A stretch of DNA of 64,000 nt, from contig NZ_QLMI01000005.1 in NCBI RefSeq assembly GCF_003259835.1, forward strand, positions 1 through 64,000, given 5' to 3'. The translations under genes were made by a program, and so were the position numbers. This DNA is from Flavobacterium aquaticum (GTDB lineage: Bacteria; Bacteroidota; Bacteroidia; Flavobacteriales; Flavobacteriaceae). A model generated the notes under the pieces. That model saw only the letters and a list, made by a program, of their open reading frames with translations, did not search any database and was not told the DNA's origin. Below, one piece after another: positions 37,680 through 46,952 of this stretch; the stretch's first letter is position 1, and each line of letters opens with the position of its first letter.

Positions 37680-37709
37680 TTTACAAATGATATCACCACC
37701 AGTATAATT
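37680..37709 (+). promoter_or_regulatory. phage promoter P1 (TTTACA-N17-TATAAT)
   Basis: TTTACA at 37680-37685, a 17-base spacer, and TATAATT at 37703-37709. The -10 box ends only seven bases before the ATG at 37717, which implies an almost leaderless message. It drives the protease-capsid unit. Confidence 0.7.
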
Positions 37710-37716
37710 TCTATGT

Positions 37717-39024
37717 ATGAACATAGGAAAGATATATATAAGTGGTGAAATAGGTGTGGATTGCACTTTATTAGATGTTATCAAACAAGTAAAAGCACAA
37801 CCAAATTCAGATTCATTTGTTGTTAAAATTGATTCTGTTGGTGGTTTTGTTGATGCTGGTACTGATATCTACAATTATTTAAGAAACTTAAAGAAACCAA
37901 TCACCACAATTACTACAAAAGCTTATTCAATTGCATCAGTAATTTTTATGGCGGGTGATACAAGAATTATCCCAGAAGGTGCAGAAAACGCTTTTATGAT
38001 TCATTTGCCTTGGATGGAAGCGGTTGGTGATACAAGTGCTTTGGCTTATTACTTAGATGAGTTAAAAACGGTTGAAAATGACTTAGTAAAGTTCTATTCA
38101 AAATTACTTGATATTGATTCTGATACAATCCATTCATTACTTAGAAATGAAACATACTTAAATGCTACTCAAGCATTAGAATTAGGAATTGCAACACAAC
38201 TACAAAAGCCACAAATGGCTGTTGCAAAATTACATAACATAGAAGAAAAAGAAGAAGAAGGTTTAATGAAGAAATTGAACAAAAAACTTGATAGCATAAT
38301 GAATATGCTAACTGGTAAAATCAAAGCTGAATTGATTCTTCAAGATGGTACTGGTATGGAAATTATATTTCCAGAATTATCAGAAGGTGATATGCCAGAA
38401 GTTGGTGAAAAAGCAACTGTTGATGGTAAAGAAGCTAATGGTGAATTCTTAATGCCAGATGGTTCAACAATGGTATTTGAAAAAGGTTTGTTAACTGAAA
38501 TCAAACCAGAAGAATCAGATGCTTCAGAAGATGATACAGCACCACTTGATGCTGAATTATCAAGTATTTTATCAGAAGATGGAAATTCAACTTACTTTTT
38601 TGAAGGAACAATGTTAACTGTTGGTGGTGCTGTTTATGCTGATGCAGAAAAGACCTTTTTACCAGTTGGTGAATATCCACTTGAAACCAATTTAATATTG
38701 GTTGTTGTTGAAGATGGTGTTGTTGCTGAATTAAAAGAAAAAGAAGGTGATGATACATCAGAATCAGTTGAAGATTTAAAAGCTGAAATAGCTGATTTAA
38801 AGGCACAATTAAGTGAATTAACATCAAATGAAGAAGTAAATACATTGCTTGAAGTAATGCAAGCTATGGCTGAAAAAACTAATGAAATGGAATCAAAATA
38901 CATTGCATTAGCAAAGCAAATTGGTAGTGATTTTTCAACTGAAAATAAGGGTAACAACCCATCTATCAAAGCTCAAAATGAAAACTTATCAAGAGCTTAT
39001 CAAATTTTGAACTCAAAGTTCTAA
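37717..39024 (+). CDS. ClpP-like prohead protease with C-terminal scaffold region
   Basis: This 435-residue protein has an N-terminal ClpP/crotonase-fold protease (about 1-175): oxyanion region DSVGGFVDAG, nucleophile Ser74 in AYSIASVIFMAG, catalytic His96 in FMIHLPW. The C-terminal half is acidic and ends with a coiled coil (about 345-405, DLKAEIADLKAQLSEL). This is the layout of phage proteins in which the protease is fused to the scaffold that assembles the prohead and is then degraded. It is immediately followed by the capsid gene. The internal segment repeats weakly (EDGNSTYFFEG), perhaps spacer domains. Confidence 0.82.
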   Translation: MNIGKIYISGEIGVDCTLLDVIKQVKAQPNSDSFVVKIDSVGGFVDAGTDIYNYLRNLKKPITTITTKAYSIASVIFMAGDTRIIPEGAENAFMIHLPWMEAVGDTSALAYYLDELKTVENDLVKFYSKLLDIDSDTIHSLLRNETYLNATQALELGIATQLQKPQMAVAKLHNIEEKEEEGLMKKLNKKLDSIMNMLTGKIKAELILQDGTGMEIIFPELSEGDMPEVGEKATVDGKEANGEFLMPDGSTMVFEKGLLTEIKPEESDASEDDTAPLDAELSSILSEDGNSTYFFEGTMLTVGGAVYADAEKTFLPVGEYPLETNLILVVVEDGVVAELKEKEGDDTSESVEDLKAEIADLKAQLSELTSNEEVNTLLEVMQAMAEKTNEMESKYIALAKQIGSDFSTENKGNNPSIKAQNENLSRAYQILNSKF

Positions 39025-39058
39025 TTACATAACACAACTATAAAAAGAAAAACAAAAA

Positions 39059-39979
39059 ATGGCATATAATGTAAATGCTTTAACGGATTACGTTAACGAA
39101 CAAAAATTACCTATCATCAAAAGTTCTTTGATGGATAGCAAAACAATGAGTTTATTTTCTGGTAATATCCAAGTTGGTATTAAACACGCAGAAGCTTTAA
39201 ACTTAATGAGTGTTGACCCAAAATTACAAGATGATTCAGTTGGTAGTTCTACTGATGGAAATTCAGATGTAAAATTCACACAAAGAATTCTTCAAGTTGC
39301 ACCAATTGCAGTAAGAGAGTTTTTAGACCCTAAAGTGTTAAACACTAAATGGATGAACTCACAAATCAATGCTGGTTCTAAAGATGATGCTTTAGTATTT
39401 GAGCAAGATTTAATGACTGAAATCACATCAAAAGTTGCTATTAAGAATGAGAAGGCTTTATGGCAAGGTGATACAGCATCATTAAATGATGATTTAAACA
39501 AATTCAATGGTTTCTTAAAAGTTATTGATGCTGAAACTGGTACTACAGTTGTTACAGCTTCAACATTTACTTCAGCAACAGCATTAGGTTTAATAGATAT
39601 GGTTTATTCAGAAATTCCAATGGATATCTTAAACCAAGCTGATACAGCAATCTTTATGGGTTGGGATTATTTCAGAATCTATACAACTGCATTAAAGAAT
39701 GCAAACTTATTCCACTATGGTGTTGATGCTGTTGATGGTGAAATTGTGGTACCTGGTACTAACATTAAAATCTATGCATTAAACGGATTAAATGGTTCAA
39801 AAAGAATTGTATCTGGTAGAATTTCAAACTTCTATATCGGTACAGATTTACTTGATGAAGCTGATACAGCAGAAGCAATTTACTTACCACAAATTGAAAG
39901 AGTTAAAGTAAAAGTAGCTTTCAAATTAGGTACTCAAATAGCATTACCAGAAGAATTGGTAGTATTACAAGTAGCATAA
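39059..39979 (+). CDS. major capsid protein (HK97-fold, probable)
   Basis: This 306-residue protein lies directly behind the protease-scaffold gene, the standard place for the major head protein. It has an N-terminal helix, a region with AIREFLDPKVLN-like and NEKALWQGD motifs common to Bacteroidota phage capsids, and a C-terminal beta-rich end (IERVKVKVAFKLGTQIALPEE). HK97-type folding is inferred from context and general pattern. Codon use is the most regular of the phage genes, consistent with high expression. It shares promoter P1. Confidence 0.78.
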   Translation: MAYNVNALTDYVNEQKLPIIKSSLMDSKTMSLFSGNIQVGIKHAEALNLMSVDPKLQDDSVGSSTDGNSDVKFTQRILQVAPIAVREFLDPKVLNTKWMNSQINAGSKDDALVFEQDLMTEITSKVAIKNEKALWQGDTASLNDDLNKFNGFLKVIDAETGTTVVTASTFTSATALGLIDMVYSEIPMDILNQADTAIFMGWDYFRIYTTALKNANLFHYGVDAVDGEIVVPGTNIKIYALNGLNGSKRIVSGRISNFYIGTDLLDEADTAEAIYLPQIERVKVKVAFKLGTQIALPEELVVLQVA

Positions 39980-40067
39980 TAATTTCTTTAAAGAATTGGG
40001 TGGTTGAATAGTCAGCCATCCAAGGCTTTAAACCAAAAATAACAAGATTATTAATTTAAAAATATAA

Positions 40068-40640
40068 ATGTGTGTAAACAAATTAACAGCTAATATTTCT
40101 TATGATTGTTCAAGTGCAAACCGTGCTAAAAGCGGTTTAGAAACTAAAGCAGTTATTATAAATGTTGCTGATTTAGATAGAACATCAATTACTGAAACTG
40201 GTTCAACAGTTACTAACTTATCATTGAATTCTGGTGCTACTGGTTTTTCAATTAGTTGGATAAAACAATTGGGTTCAACTGGTTCAGAAGTTGCATTAAA
40301 TGATTCTGGTGTTGATACTTTTTCACATTCATTCGCTTGTAGAGTGTTTGGGCAAAGTGCAGAAGATGCAGAAAGAATAAAAGAACTTTTAGAAGGTGAA
40401 TTTGTGGTTGTTGTAGAAACAAAATTCAAAGGAACTTCAAATGCTGATGCTTATAAAGTTTTCGGTTTAGAAAATGGTTTAAAAATGGCTGAAGGTTCAT
40501 TTACTTCTTTAGAAAATGATGGTTCATTCATTTTCACTTTAAAATCACAAGAAGGTTTTGGTGAATCTTATCCTTACAAGATTTACTTAGAAACTGATTA
40601 TGCTACAACTAAAGCTAAAGTTGATTCATTATTTGCATAA
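40068..40640 (+). CDS. probable major tail tube protein
   Basis: This 190-residue, beta-rich protein lies between the capsid gene and promoter P2. It is rich in Thr, Ser and Gly and has no membrane segment, fitting a phage structural protein; size and composition suit a tail tube subunit of a siphovirus, but no signature motif confirms this. A head decoration protein is the alternative. Its downstream terminator (40672-40714) closes the unit that begins at P1. Confidence 0.5.
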   Translation: MCVNKLTANISYDCSSANRAKSGLETKAVIINVADLDRTSITETGSTVTNLSLNSGATGFSISWIKQLGSTGSEVALNDSGVDTFSHSFACRVFGQSAEDAERIKELLEGEFVVVVETKFKGTSNADAYKVFGLENGLKMAEGSFTSLENDGSFIFTLKSQEGFGESYPYKIYLETDYATTKAKVDSLFA

Positions 40641-40645
40641 TTAGG

Positions 40646-40675
40646 TTTACAAAATAGGGTTCTAACAGTATAATT
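40646..40675 (+). promoter_or_regulatory. phage promoter P2 (TTTACA-N17-TATAAT)
   Basis: TTTACA at 40646-40651, a 17-base spacer, and TATAATT at 40669-40675. The box overlaps the left arm of the terminator hairpin at 40672-40710, so the unit that ends upstream is separated from the unit that starts here. It drives the portal-containing operon starting at 40731. Confidence 0.7.
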
Positions 40676-40714
40676 AAGGTAGATGGTTTAAAAAGCTATC
40701 TACCTTAATTTTTT
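40672..40714 (+). terminator. intrinsic terminator overlapping promoter P2
   Basis: AATTAAGGTAGAT (40672-40684) pairs perfectly with ATCTACCTTAATT (40698-40710), followed by TTTT. A transcript starting from P2 begins inside the left arm, so it would lack part of the stem and could escape termination. Confidence 0.8.
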
Positions 40715-40730
40715 ATAAAAACAATAGAAT

Positions 40731-41138
40731 ATGAATAAAGAAAGATTAGAAGAATTACTTCAAATTGGATATGAACAGATAATGAATGATGAATCATTAA
40801 GAAATGAAATGATGGATTATTACAAGTTCTTATTTCCAAATTCTGGTTGTTCAAATTGCAAGAATAAGCATAAGAAATATTTTGATAAACTTCAATCTGA
40901 AGGGGTTGAATTACTTAAACCACAAGTTGAAAATAGTGGTTTCAAATTAAGAAATAATATTGGTGTATTAGGCATCAATTTCGGGGGTGGTAAATCAATA
41001 ACAATTGATAATGCACCAGATGAATTATGTATTGAATTTCTAAAAGCAAATCCAAATAGAATATCACTATTTGAAGTATATCCAGAAAATTGGGTTGAAT
41101 TAATCAATAACGAAAATGATAATGCTGATGAGGAATAA
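40731..41138 (+). CDS. hypothetical phage protein with Cys pair
   Basis: I do not recognise this 135-residue protein. CSNCKNKHKKYFD near residue 40 contains a C-x2-C pair that might bind zinc, although no second pair is seen. The N-terminus is helical and acidic; GVLGINFGGGKSITIDNAPDEL is a glycine-rich stretch. It is the first gene behind P2 and its stop overlaps the portal gene start by one base (TAATG), so it belongs to the head assembly operon. Confidence 0.6.
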   Translation: MNKERLEELLQIGYEQIMNDESLRNEMMDYYKFLFPNSGCSNCKNKHKKYFDKLQSEGVELLKPQVENSGFKLRNNIGVLGINFGGGKSITIDNAPDELCIEFLKANPNRISLFEVYPENWVELINNENDNADEE

Positions 41139-42274
41139 TGAAGATAAGATTAATTGATGTTGATAATAGATTATCAATAAAATACAACAAGGTTGAAGGT
41201 ATTTATAATTGGGGTGCTGATAATGCTTATCCGAGCCTTGTTAAGAGTTTAACCAATTCAAGTGTTACAGCAAAACAATGTGTTGATATTAATTCAAAAT
41301 ACATTTATGGTAAAGGGTTTGAATTCGCTAAAGAGAATGCACCAATTATCAATAAGAAAGGATTAACAATCAATCAACTTTATAGAATTGTTTCAAGGGA
41401 GTTTTCGGAACAAAACAACATCTTTTTACACATTAATTACAATGCACTTTATGAAGTTATTTCAGTTGATTTAATAAGTAGTGAACAAGTTAGAATTGGT
41501 TCAACTGATTCAACTGGTTACAATGGTAAATTCATTGTTTATGATAACTGGGATAAATCAAAAGGTAAGAAGATTGAAAAAAAAGATTTCAAGATAATTG
41601 ACCGTTTCAATCCAAATCCAGCAATAATTGAAAAACAAGTTGAAAGTGCTGGTGGATGGTCAAAGTATAAAGGTCAAATCTTACATATCAATAGTGATTT
41701 CAGTTCAACTTATTCACTTTCTGATATTGATTCAGTTTTATATGATGCTGATTCAGAATATCAAGCATCAGTATTTAAAAATAGTGGTTTAAGAAAAGGT
41801 TTCTTTGGTGCAAAACTATTTGTAACTAAACCATTTCAAGATGATTATGAAAGAAATGATTTTGTTAATACAATCAATGATTTAAAAGGTTCAGATAATT
41901 CATCTGGGGTTCTTTTGTTGGAAGCAAATCTTGAATCTGATAATCTAGCTGAACATATTTTGATACAAAATATTGATTCAAATATTGATGATAAGAAGTT
42001 TGAAAGTACTGAACAATCAACAGCAAGAAATATTAGAAAAGCTTATGGTATTCCTTCAATTTTAATTGATAATTCTGATAATTCAATATTTGGTAATTCT
42101 GGTGAATTGCTTGTTCAAGCTAAATTTATGCATTGGGAAAATAAACAAGAAGAAAGAAGTATTATATCAGATGCATTTAAAGCTGTTTTCAGCAAGTTTC
42201 ACGAACCAATTAACCCAAATAATAACTGGAATATAATTCCATTGGTAGAACCAAAAAAAACAACAAATGAATAA
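41138..42274 (+). CDS. phage portal protein
   Basis: This 378-residue portal protein of the HK97/SPP1-like group forms the dodecameric ring at the capsid vertex through which DNA enters. WGADNAYPSLVKSLTNSSVTAKQCVDINSKYIYG near the N-terminus and the later helical crown region (ARNIRKAYGIPSILIDNS) match portal proteins of Bacteroidota phages. Its length is at the short end for portals. It overlaps the connector gene by eight bases. Confidence 0.85.
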   Translation: MKIRLIDVDNRLSIKYNKVEGIYNWGADNAYPSLVKSLTNSSVTAKQCVDINSKYIYGKGFEFAKENAPIINKKGLTINQLYRIVSREFSEQNNIFLHINYNALYEVISVDLISSEQVRIGSTDSTGYNGKFIVYDNWDKSKGKKIEKKDFKIIDRFNPNPAIIEKQVESAGGWSKYKGQILHINSDFSSTYSLSDIDSVLYDADSEYQASVFKNSGLRKGFFGAKLFVTKPFQDDYERNDFVNTINDLKGSDNSSGVLLLEANLESDNLAEHILIQNIDSNIDDKKFESTEQSTARNIRKAYGIPSILIDNSDNSIFGNSGELLVQAKFMHWENKQEERSIISDAFKAVFSKFHEPINPNNNWNIIPLVEPKKTTNE

Positions 42275-42785
42275 GATTATAACTGCAACCGAAATCAAAA
42301 ATTATAAAGATATCGGTAATAAAGTCGATGAAAATAAAATCAATCCAATCATTGAACAAGCACAGTTAACTGAATTGAAAGATGTATTGGGTTCAGAATT
42401 TTATTTTGATGTGTTGAACAATCTTAATAATCCAATTTATCAAGATTTGCTTTCTGGTTCAACTTTTACATACAATGATATTGTATATCATCAAGATGGA
42501 TTAAAGGCTTTAACAGCTGATTATTTTATGGCAAAGTATGTAATGCAAATAAACACAAATATTACACCATTTGGAGCAACCATAAAGCAATCAAATGATA
42601 GTGTTCCAGCAGAAAGAAATTCATTAAAGGATATTTCAACAATGCAAATGCAGTTGGCTGGTTCAAGATGGGAACAAATCAAAAAATACTTAGATGCAAA
42701 TAAAGAAATATTTCCAAAATGGAAATCATTAAACTGCACATCATCACCATCTGGTGAAAGAATAATGAGAATTAGAAAGATATAA
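42267..42785 (+). CDS. head-tail connector, DUF6712-like
   Basis: This 172-residue helical protein resembles the family I know as DUF6712, placed with HK97 gp6-like connectors that attach below the portal. ITATEIKNYKDIGNKVDENKI and IIEQAQLTELKDVLGSEFY form the typical opening pattern. It starts eight bases inside the portal gene, as is usual for connectors. The C-terminal part (FPKWKSLNCTSSPSGERIMRIRKI) is basic. The role is inferred from family and position. Confidence 0.72.
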   Translation: MNKIITATEIKNYKDIGNKVDENKINPIIEQAQLTELKDVLGSEFYFDVLNNLNNPIYQDLLSGSTFTYNDIVYHQDGLKALTADYFMAKYVMQINTNITPFGATIKQSNDSVPAERNSLKDISTMQMQLAGSRWEQIKKYLDANKEIFPKWKSLNCTSSPSGERIMRIRKI

Positions 42786-42788
42786 TTA

Positions 42789-44846
42789 ATGCACATAATT
42801 AATAATATAAATGCAAAGACTTTTTCACACAATGGTAGAAACTATGTGAAGAATTTCATTGTTATCAAACAAGGTGAAAATAACATTGCAATTCATAATG
42901 CTTATGATACCAAGTTTCAATTGGTAGGTAGTACCCATTTTAGCCAGTTTCAAGTTAATGGCGTTGTTTATACTAGTCAAGCTGATTTGATGGCTAATTT
43001 GGTTAATATTCTATTCGTTAAAAATTTGGGTGCTGGTGCTATTTCAAACACATCTGAATTAATTAATGATGGTGCTGATGGAATTAACCCATTTGTTACA
43101 ACAGCTGATTTACCAAGTGCTAATAAAATACTTAACCAAACTGGTTATAACTTATCTGGTGAAACATTAACCATAAACGCTGATTGGGTTTGGTTGATTG
43201 CAAATCAACAATACACAAATGATGATGTTGTTGAAATCAATGTTCCTTTGGCATCATCTGGAATGACCAGAATTGATTTAATTGTTGCTGATAACAACAA
43301 TACATTTCAAAGAATTGCTGGAACAGAAGCGGTTGATAATGCAATTGCGCCACCAGTACCAAATAACACAATTCAAGCAACATTAATTGTTGTTACTGAT
43401 GGTATTATTGAAGTTGAACCAACACCAACTGGTGATTTGTATCTTGAAAAAGCTGATGAAACAATTGCTTATATTGGTTCTTCTTCTGGAATTATTACAA
43501 TTTTTAAACTTAAAAACTATACAAATTACATTATCAAAGATTCATCATCAGTAACACAAATTAATTCAGCTGGATTTGTATCACCAGTTTTCAGTTACAT
43601 AGGTAAAAGAATCAGAATAACAAACCAACAATCTACACCAATTGTTTTTAAACACAATTTTGGTGCTGGTGAATTGAAGTTTGATTTGATTAATGATAAT
43701 GATTTTATCCTTGGTACAGATGAAACAATAAATTTCATTATTCAAGATGATTATACATTATTGCACGTTGCAGAAATCAATATTAATAGTTTATCTACAC
43801 CAACTTTACAAGAAGTTACTGATGCTGGTAATACAACATCAAATGTTATTGTAGGTAATAATGGATTTACAACTTCTGACGCACATTCAAATTTTGAAAT
43901 TGCTACAAATTATACAACTGGAACAAGACAGTTAAATTTTTATATAGAAGGTGATGAAGTTGATTTTCCAACTTCAACTTCAGCACAAATATCAACTAAT
44001 CTTGATAATGGAACTATTATAACAAGTACGGTAAGTGGTAATACAACTGGTTTCTTTGTTAATGGTTTTGACCAAGGTGTTACAATTGGTGGTACTTCTG
44101 GAAAATTCGCATTATTAAAGACTGGTTTAATATCTGGTGGTACAAAAAGTTTTGAATTTCCTAATCAATCTGGAACGTTGGCTTTAACAAGTGATTTATC
44201 TTCAGCTACAACATCAGTTTGGAAAAAGTCGGGATTAATAAATAATGCTAATTTAGTTAATGAAAAAATATATAGACAGAATAGTGCTGGTTTAATTGGT
44301 AGTATAGTGAGTTTTGGTACCGCACCAACACAAAGTGACCTTGATAATGAGATATTAGGTTCACAATTTGGACATATTTTTGGTGGTGGAACTGTACCAT
44401 TTATTCAGTTATTAGGTAATGGTGGAAATGGTTCAGCTGGACCAAATCAATTTATATCAAGAATGGCTGGAGCTCCAACAACAATGCAGCAAATGACATT
44501 CTCAGCAATAAAATCAACAAATTATGATGCTTGGGGTGATGCTGGTAGATTATTATGGAGATTCCAAGATGGTTATTTATATCCACAAGCTAAATTTGAT
44601 ATTGGAACTGATTATGTAAGATTGCATTCATATCCATCAACTAGAAATGATACTGGTGATACAATGAATAATGTTTTATTCACTAATTCAAATGGTACTT
44701 TAAGAAGTAAATCAGTAGCACAATCACCTTTCATAAACAAACATACTGGTACAACTTATACAACTAATGCTTTGCTTACAGTAACACAAGCAGAATATGA
44801 TGCAATTGTAACAAAAGACCCAACAACAATCTATTTTATAATTTAA
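42789..44846 (+). CDS. phage tail fibre or appendage protein
   Basis: This 685-residue protein is rich in Asn, Thr, Gly and Ser, with low Cys content, as in tail fibres. The N-terminus is a small globular part; the middle is repetitive beta structure (for example GNTTGFFVNGFDQGVTIGGTS); the last residues, AEYDAIVTKDPTTIYFII, match a motif that closes many Bacteroidota phage fibres. It probably contacts the host surface. It lies between the connector and a second fibre-like gene with which it overlaps by one base. Confidence 0.65.
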   Translation: MHIINNINAKTFSHNGRNYVKNFIVIKQGENNIAIHNAYDTKFQLVGSTHFSQFQVNGVVYTSQADLMANLVNILFVKNLGAGAISNTSELINDGADGINPFVTTADLPSANKILNQTGYNLSGETLTINADWVWLIANQQYTNDDVVEINVPLASSGMTRIDLIVADNNNTFQRIAGTEAVDNAIAPPVPNNTIQATLIVVTDGIIEVEPTPTGDLYLEKADETIAYIGSSSGIITIFKLKNYTNYIIKDSSSVTQINSAGFVSPVFSYIGKRIRITNQQSTPIVFKHNFGAGELKFDLINDNDFILGTDETINFIIQDDYTLLHVAEININSLSTPTLQEVTDAGNTTSNVIVGNNGFTTSDAHSNFEIATNYTTGTRQLNFYIEGDEVDFPTSTSAQISTNLDNGTIITSTVSGNTTGFFVNGFDQGVTIGGTSGKFALLKTGLISGGTKSFEFPNQSGTLALTSDLSSATTSVWKKSGLINNANLVNEKIYRQNSAGLIGSIVSFGTAPTQSDLDNEILGSQFGHIFGGGTVPFIQLLGNGGNGSAGPNQFISRMAGAPTTMQQMTFSAIKSTNYDAWGDAGRLLWRFQDGYLYPQAKFDIGTDYVRLHSYPSTRNDTGDTMNNVLFTNSNGTLRSKSVAQSPFINKHTGTTYTTNALLTVTQAEYDAIVTKDPTTIYFII

Positions 44847-46699
44847 TGAAACTTGGAAATTTAAATATAAACAATGTGAAATTAGGTAATACCCAAATAC
44901 AGAAAGCATATTTGGGTAATAACCTTGTGTGGGAATATTTCAATAAAATATCAAACAGTGATGGTGTTTATTCATATACTAAATTAAATCAAAATTACTT
45001 AGGTAATTGTGTTAGAATTAGAAATGAATTTAACAATAATGAACAAGATTTTGGTTTTAGTGGTGATACTGTAGATATTAACGCAATAAAAACATTCTTA
45101 GGTAAAAATCAAATACCATATAGTGAAGATTTCACACACGCATCTTGGAATTATATTAGTAATATAACTAGAACAGCTAATGTTGCAATTGACCCATTAA
45201 GCGGTTCAACAGCTGATAAATTAATTCCAACATCTAATGGTAATTATATTGGTGTAAATAATACAGTTTCACCGCAAATTAAAGGTAAAGAAATAACTAT
45301 TTCTGTTTATGCCAAAGCTGGTGAAATGGATGAAATTTGGGTTGGGGGTATTTTTGGTAATGAAGCTTCAAGATTTAATTTAACATCTGGTACTATAGTA
45401 AGCGATGGTTCAAATGTTACTTCATCTTCAATTGAAAATATTTCAAATGGTTGGTATAGATGTATTGTTACTTATATTTTTCAAAATACTATTGGTAATA
45501 ATTATTTATACACTGGTTTTAGGGTTGCAACATCAAGTGCAAATGGTTCAGATGGTTTATTTGTTTGGGGCGCACAACTTGAAGTTGATGGACTAACAGC
45601 ATATCAATCAACAAATGGTTCAAGATATGGTGTTGGTAGAATAGTTAAAATGTATGACCAATCTAAAAAGAATTTAATTGAAGTTTCAGAACCAACATCA
45701 ACAATTGGTTTGGCTGGTAATGTTACTTATGAATCATTTAGTGGGTGGACTGGATTGCCATTTACCAATTGTGTAAGATTTAATGATGGTTCAACAAGCC
45801 GTTTTATTTATAATGGTAATGTTGGTGTACAAGGTCAACCATTAACTTATTCATTTTATATAATAATGGATGATTTATCTGAACCTCAAATTGGTGAACC
45901 AAATGATTCAAATGCTGATTTTATTATTTTTAATTCACTTAATAATAATACAAGTCGTCCAACCAGCACTAAAACTGATTTAGGTAATGGTGTTTGGAGA
46001 ATTGAAGCCTATCGTTCAAATTGGGAATATGGTAATACTGGTATAGTTAAATATAACACACAATCCCCTAAAGGTTTTAGAGTAACTGGATTTCAATGTG
46101 AAGTTGGTTCAACAGCTACTACATACCAACAAACAAAAGGTGCATTTAAACAAACCACAGCAAATTCACAACCTTATCTTGTTTGGGATAATGATGATAA
46201 TTGTTATTCTGGTTTTTTTGCTCACGATTTAAGGCTTTTAAATTACAGTGGTTTAACTGGTACAACTGGTTACACTATTTATAATGAGGTTCTTAACAAC
46301 CAAACAACAACTAGTAGTGCAAAAGGTATTGTAACAATATTTGGTGGTGTAATTGGTGATGTAAATTATTTATCAAGACATAGAGTTTCATCAACAAATT
46401 TAATTTTAACTGAAACAAGATTTGGCGGTTCAATTACTAGTGCTATTTCATCACCCACATCATCATTTAATTTAAATGTTATTAATAAGATTGCTTCTAC
46501 ATTTCAAACTGATAATGTTAAAAGTTATTTAAATGGTGTTTCAAGTGGTAGTGATATTTCAGCTGGCGTAACTAATTCTTCAAATATTATTTTAGGTGCA
46601 TTTAATTTAACAACAGAACCATTTAATGGTTTTATAAAAGAAACTATTATCTATACTGAACCAAAAAATAATGATTTTTTAGAAACTATAACAACTTAA
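44846..46699 (+). CDS. phage appendage protein with repeated carbohydrate-binding-like modules
   Basis: This 617-residue protein has a short N-terminal anchor (KLGNLNINNVKLG) followed by two related modules. Module one includes IPYSEDFTHASWNYISN and SVYAKAG; module two has NGVWRIEAYRSNWE and SPKGFRVTGFQCEVG. They resemble the carbohydrate-binding or head-spike-fibre-like folds with SRYGVGRIV and GFFAHDLRL segments. The last 180 residues look like a LamG/concanavalin domain. A host-receptor-binding role is inferred. It is co-translated with its neighbours. Confidence 0.62.
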   Translation: MKLGNLNINNVKLGNTQIQKAYLGNNLVWEYFNKISNSDGVYSYTKLNQNYLGNCVRIRNEFNNNEQDFGFSGDTVDINAIKTFLGKNQIPYSEDFTHASWNYISNITRTANVAIDPLSGSTADKLIPTSNGNYIGVNNTVSPQIKGKEITISVYAKAGEMDEIWVGGIFGNEASRFNLTSGTIVSDGSNVTSSSIENISNGWYRCIVTYIFQNTIGNNYLYTGFRVATSSANGSDGLFVWGAQLEVDGLTAYQSTNGSRYGVGRIVKMYDQSKKNLIEVSEPTSTIGLAGNVTYESFSGWTGLPFTNCVRFNDGSTSRFIYNGNVGVQGQPLTYSFYIIMDDLSEPQIGEPNDSNADFIIFNSLNNNTSRPTSTKTDLGNGVWRIEAYRSNWEYGNTGIVKYNTQSPKGFRVTGFQCEVGSTATTYQQTKGAFKQTTANSQPYLVWDNDDNCYSGFFAHDLRLLNYSGLTGTTGYTIYNEVLNNQTTTSSAKGIVTIFGGVIGDVNYLSRHRVSSTNLILTETRFGGSITSAISSPTSSFNLNVINKIASTFQTDNVKSYLNGVSSGSDISAGVTNSSNIILGAFNLTTEPFNGFIKETIIYTEPKNNDFLETITT

Positions 46700-46701
46700 T
46701 T

Positions 46702-46890
46702 ATGTGGTATAAGGGTACGCAACAAGAATGTATTGATTACAATCAACTAGTTATTGAAAATGAAAATTATCAAGAAGGTACAGATAATTGGAGTGATATA
46801 TATTATAATGAAATAACTGATGAATATTTTATATCAGTTAATTTTAAATATCCATCAAGTATGGAAATAGTTTTTCAAATTAATGGCTAA
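46702..46890 (+). CDS. small hypothetical phage protein
   Basis: This 62-residue acidic protein begins two bases behind the fibre-like gene. It contains several aromatic residues (SDIYYNEITDEYFISVNFKYPSS), suggesting a compact beta fold. It may be a chaperone or tip subunit of the adjacent appendage protein, but nothing beyond position supports this. I do not recognise a family. Confidence 0.6.
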   Translation: MWYKGTQQECIDYNQLVIENENYQEGTDNWSDIYYNEITDEYFISVNFKYPSSMEIVFQING

Positions 46891-46952
46891 TCAGTAAAAT
46901 CTGAATTAATAGCAAAACCAATAACAAAAAATAAATATACTTATGAGAATTA

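Noticed and set aside
38501..38969. Long minus-strand frames within the protease-scaffold gene
   Set aside because: Their translations are Leu/His/Gln- or Ser-rich shadows of the coding strand with no recognisable domains.
42779..42787. GATATAATT before the fibre gene as a further promoter
   Set aside because: The -35 position lacks any match to TTTACA. A TATAATT near 60607 was rejected for the same reason.
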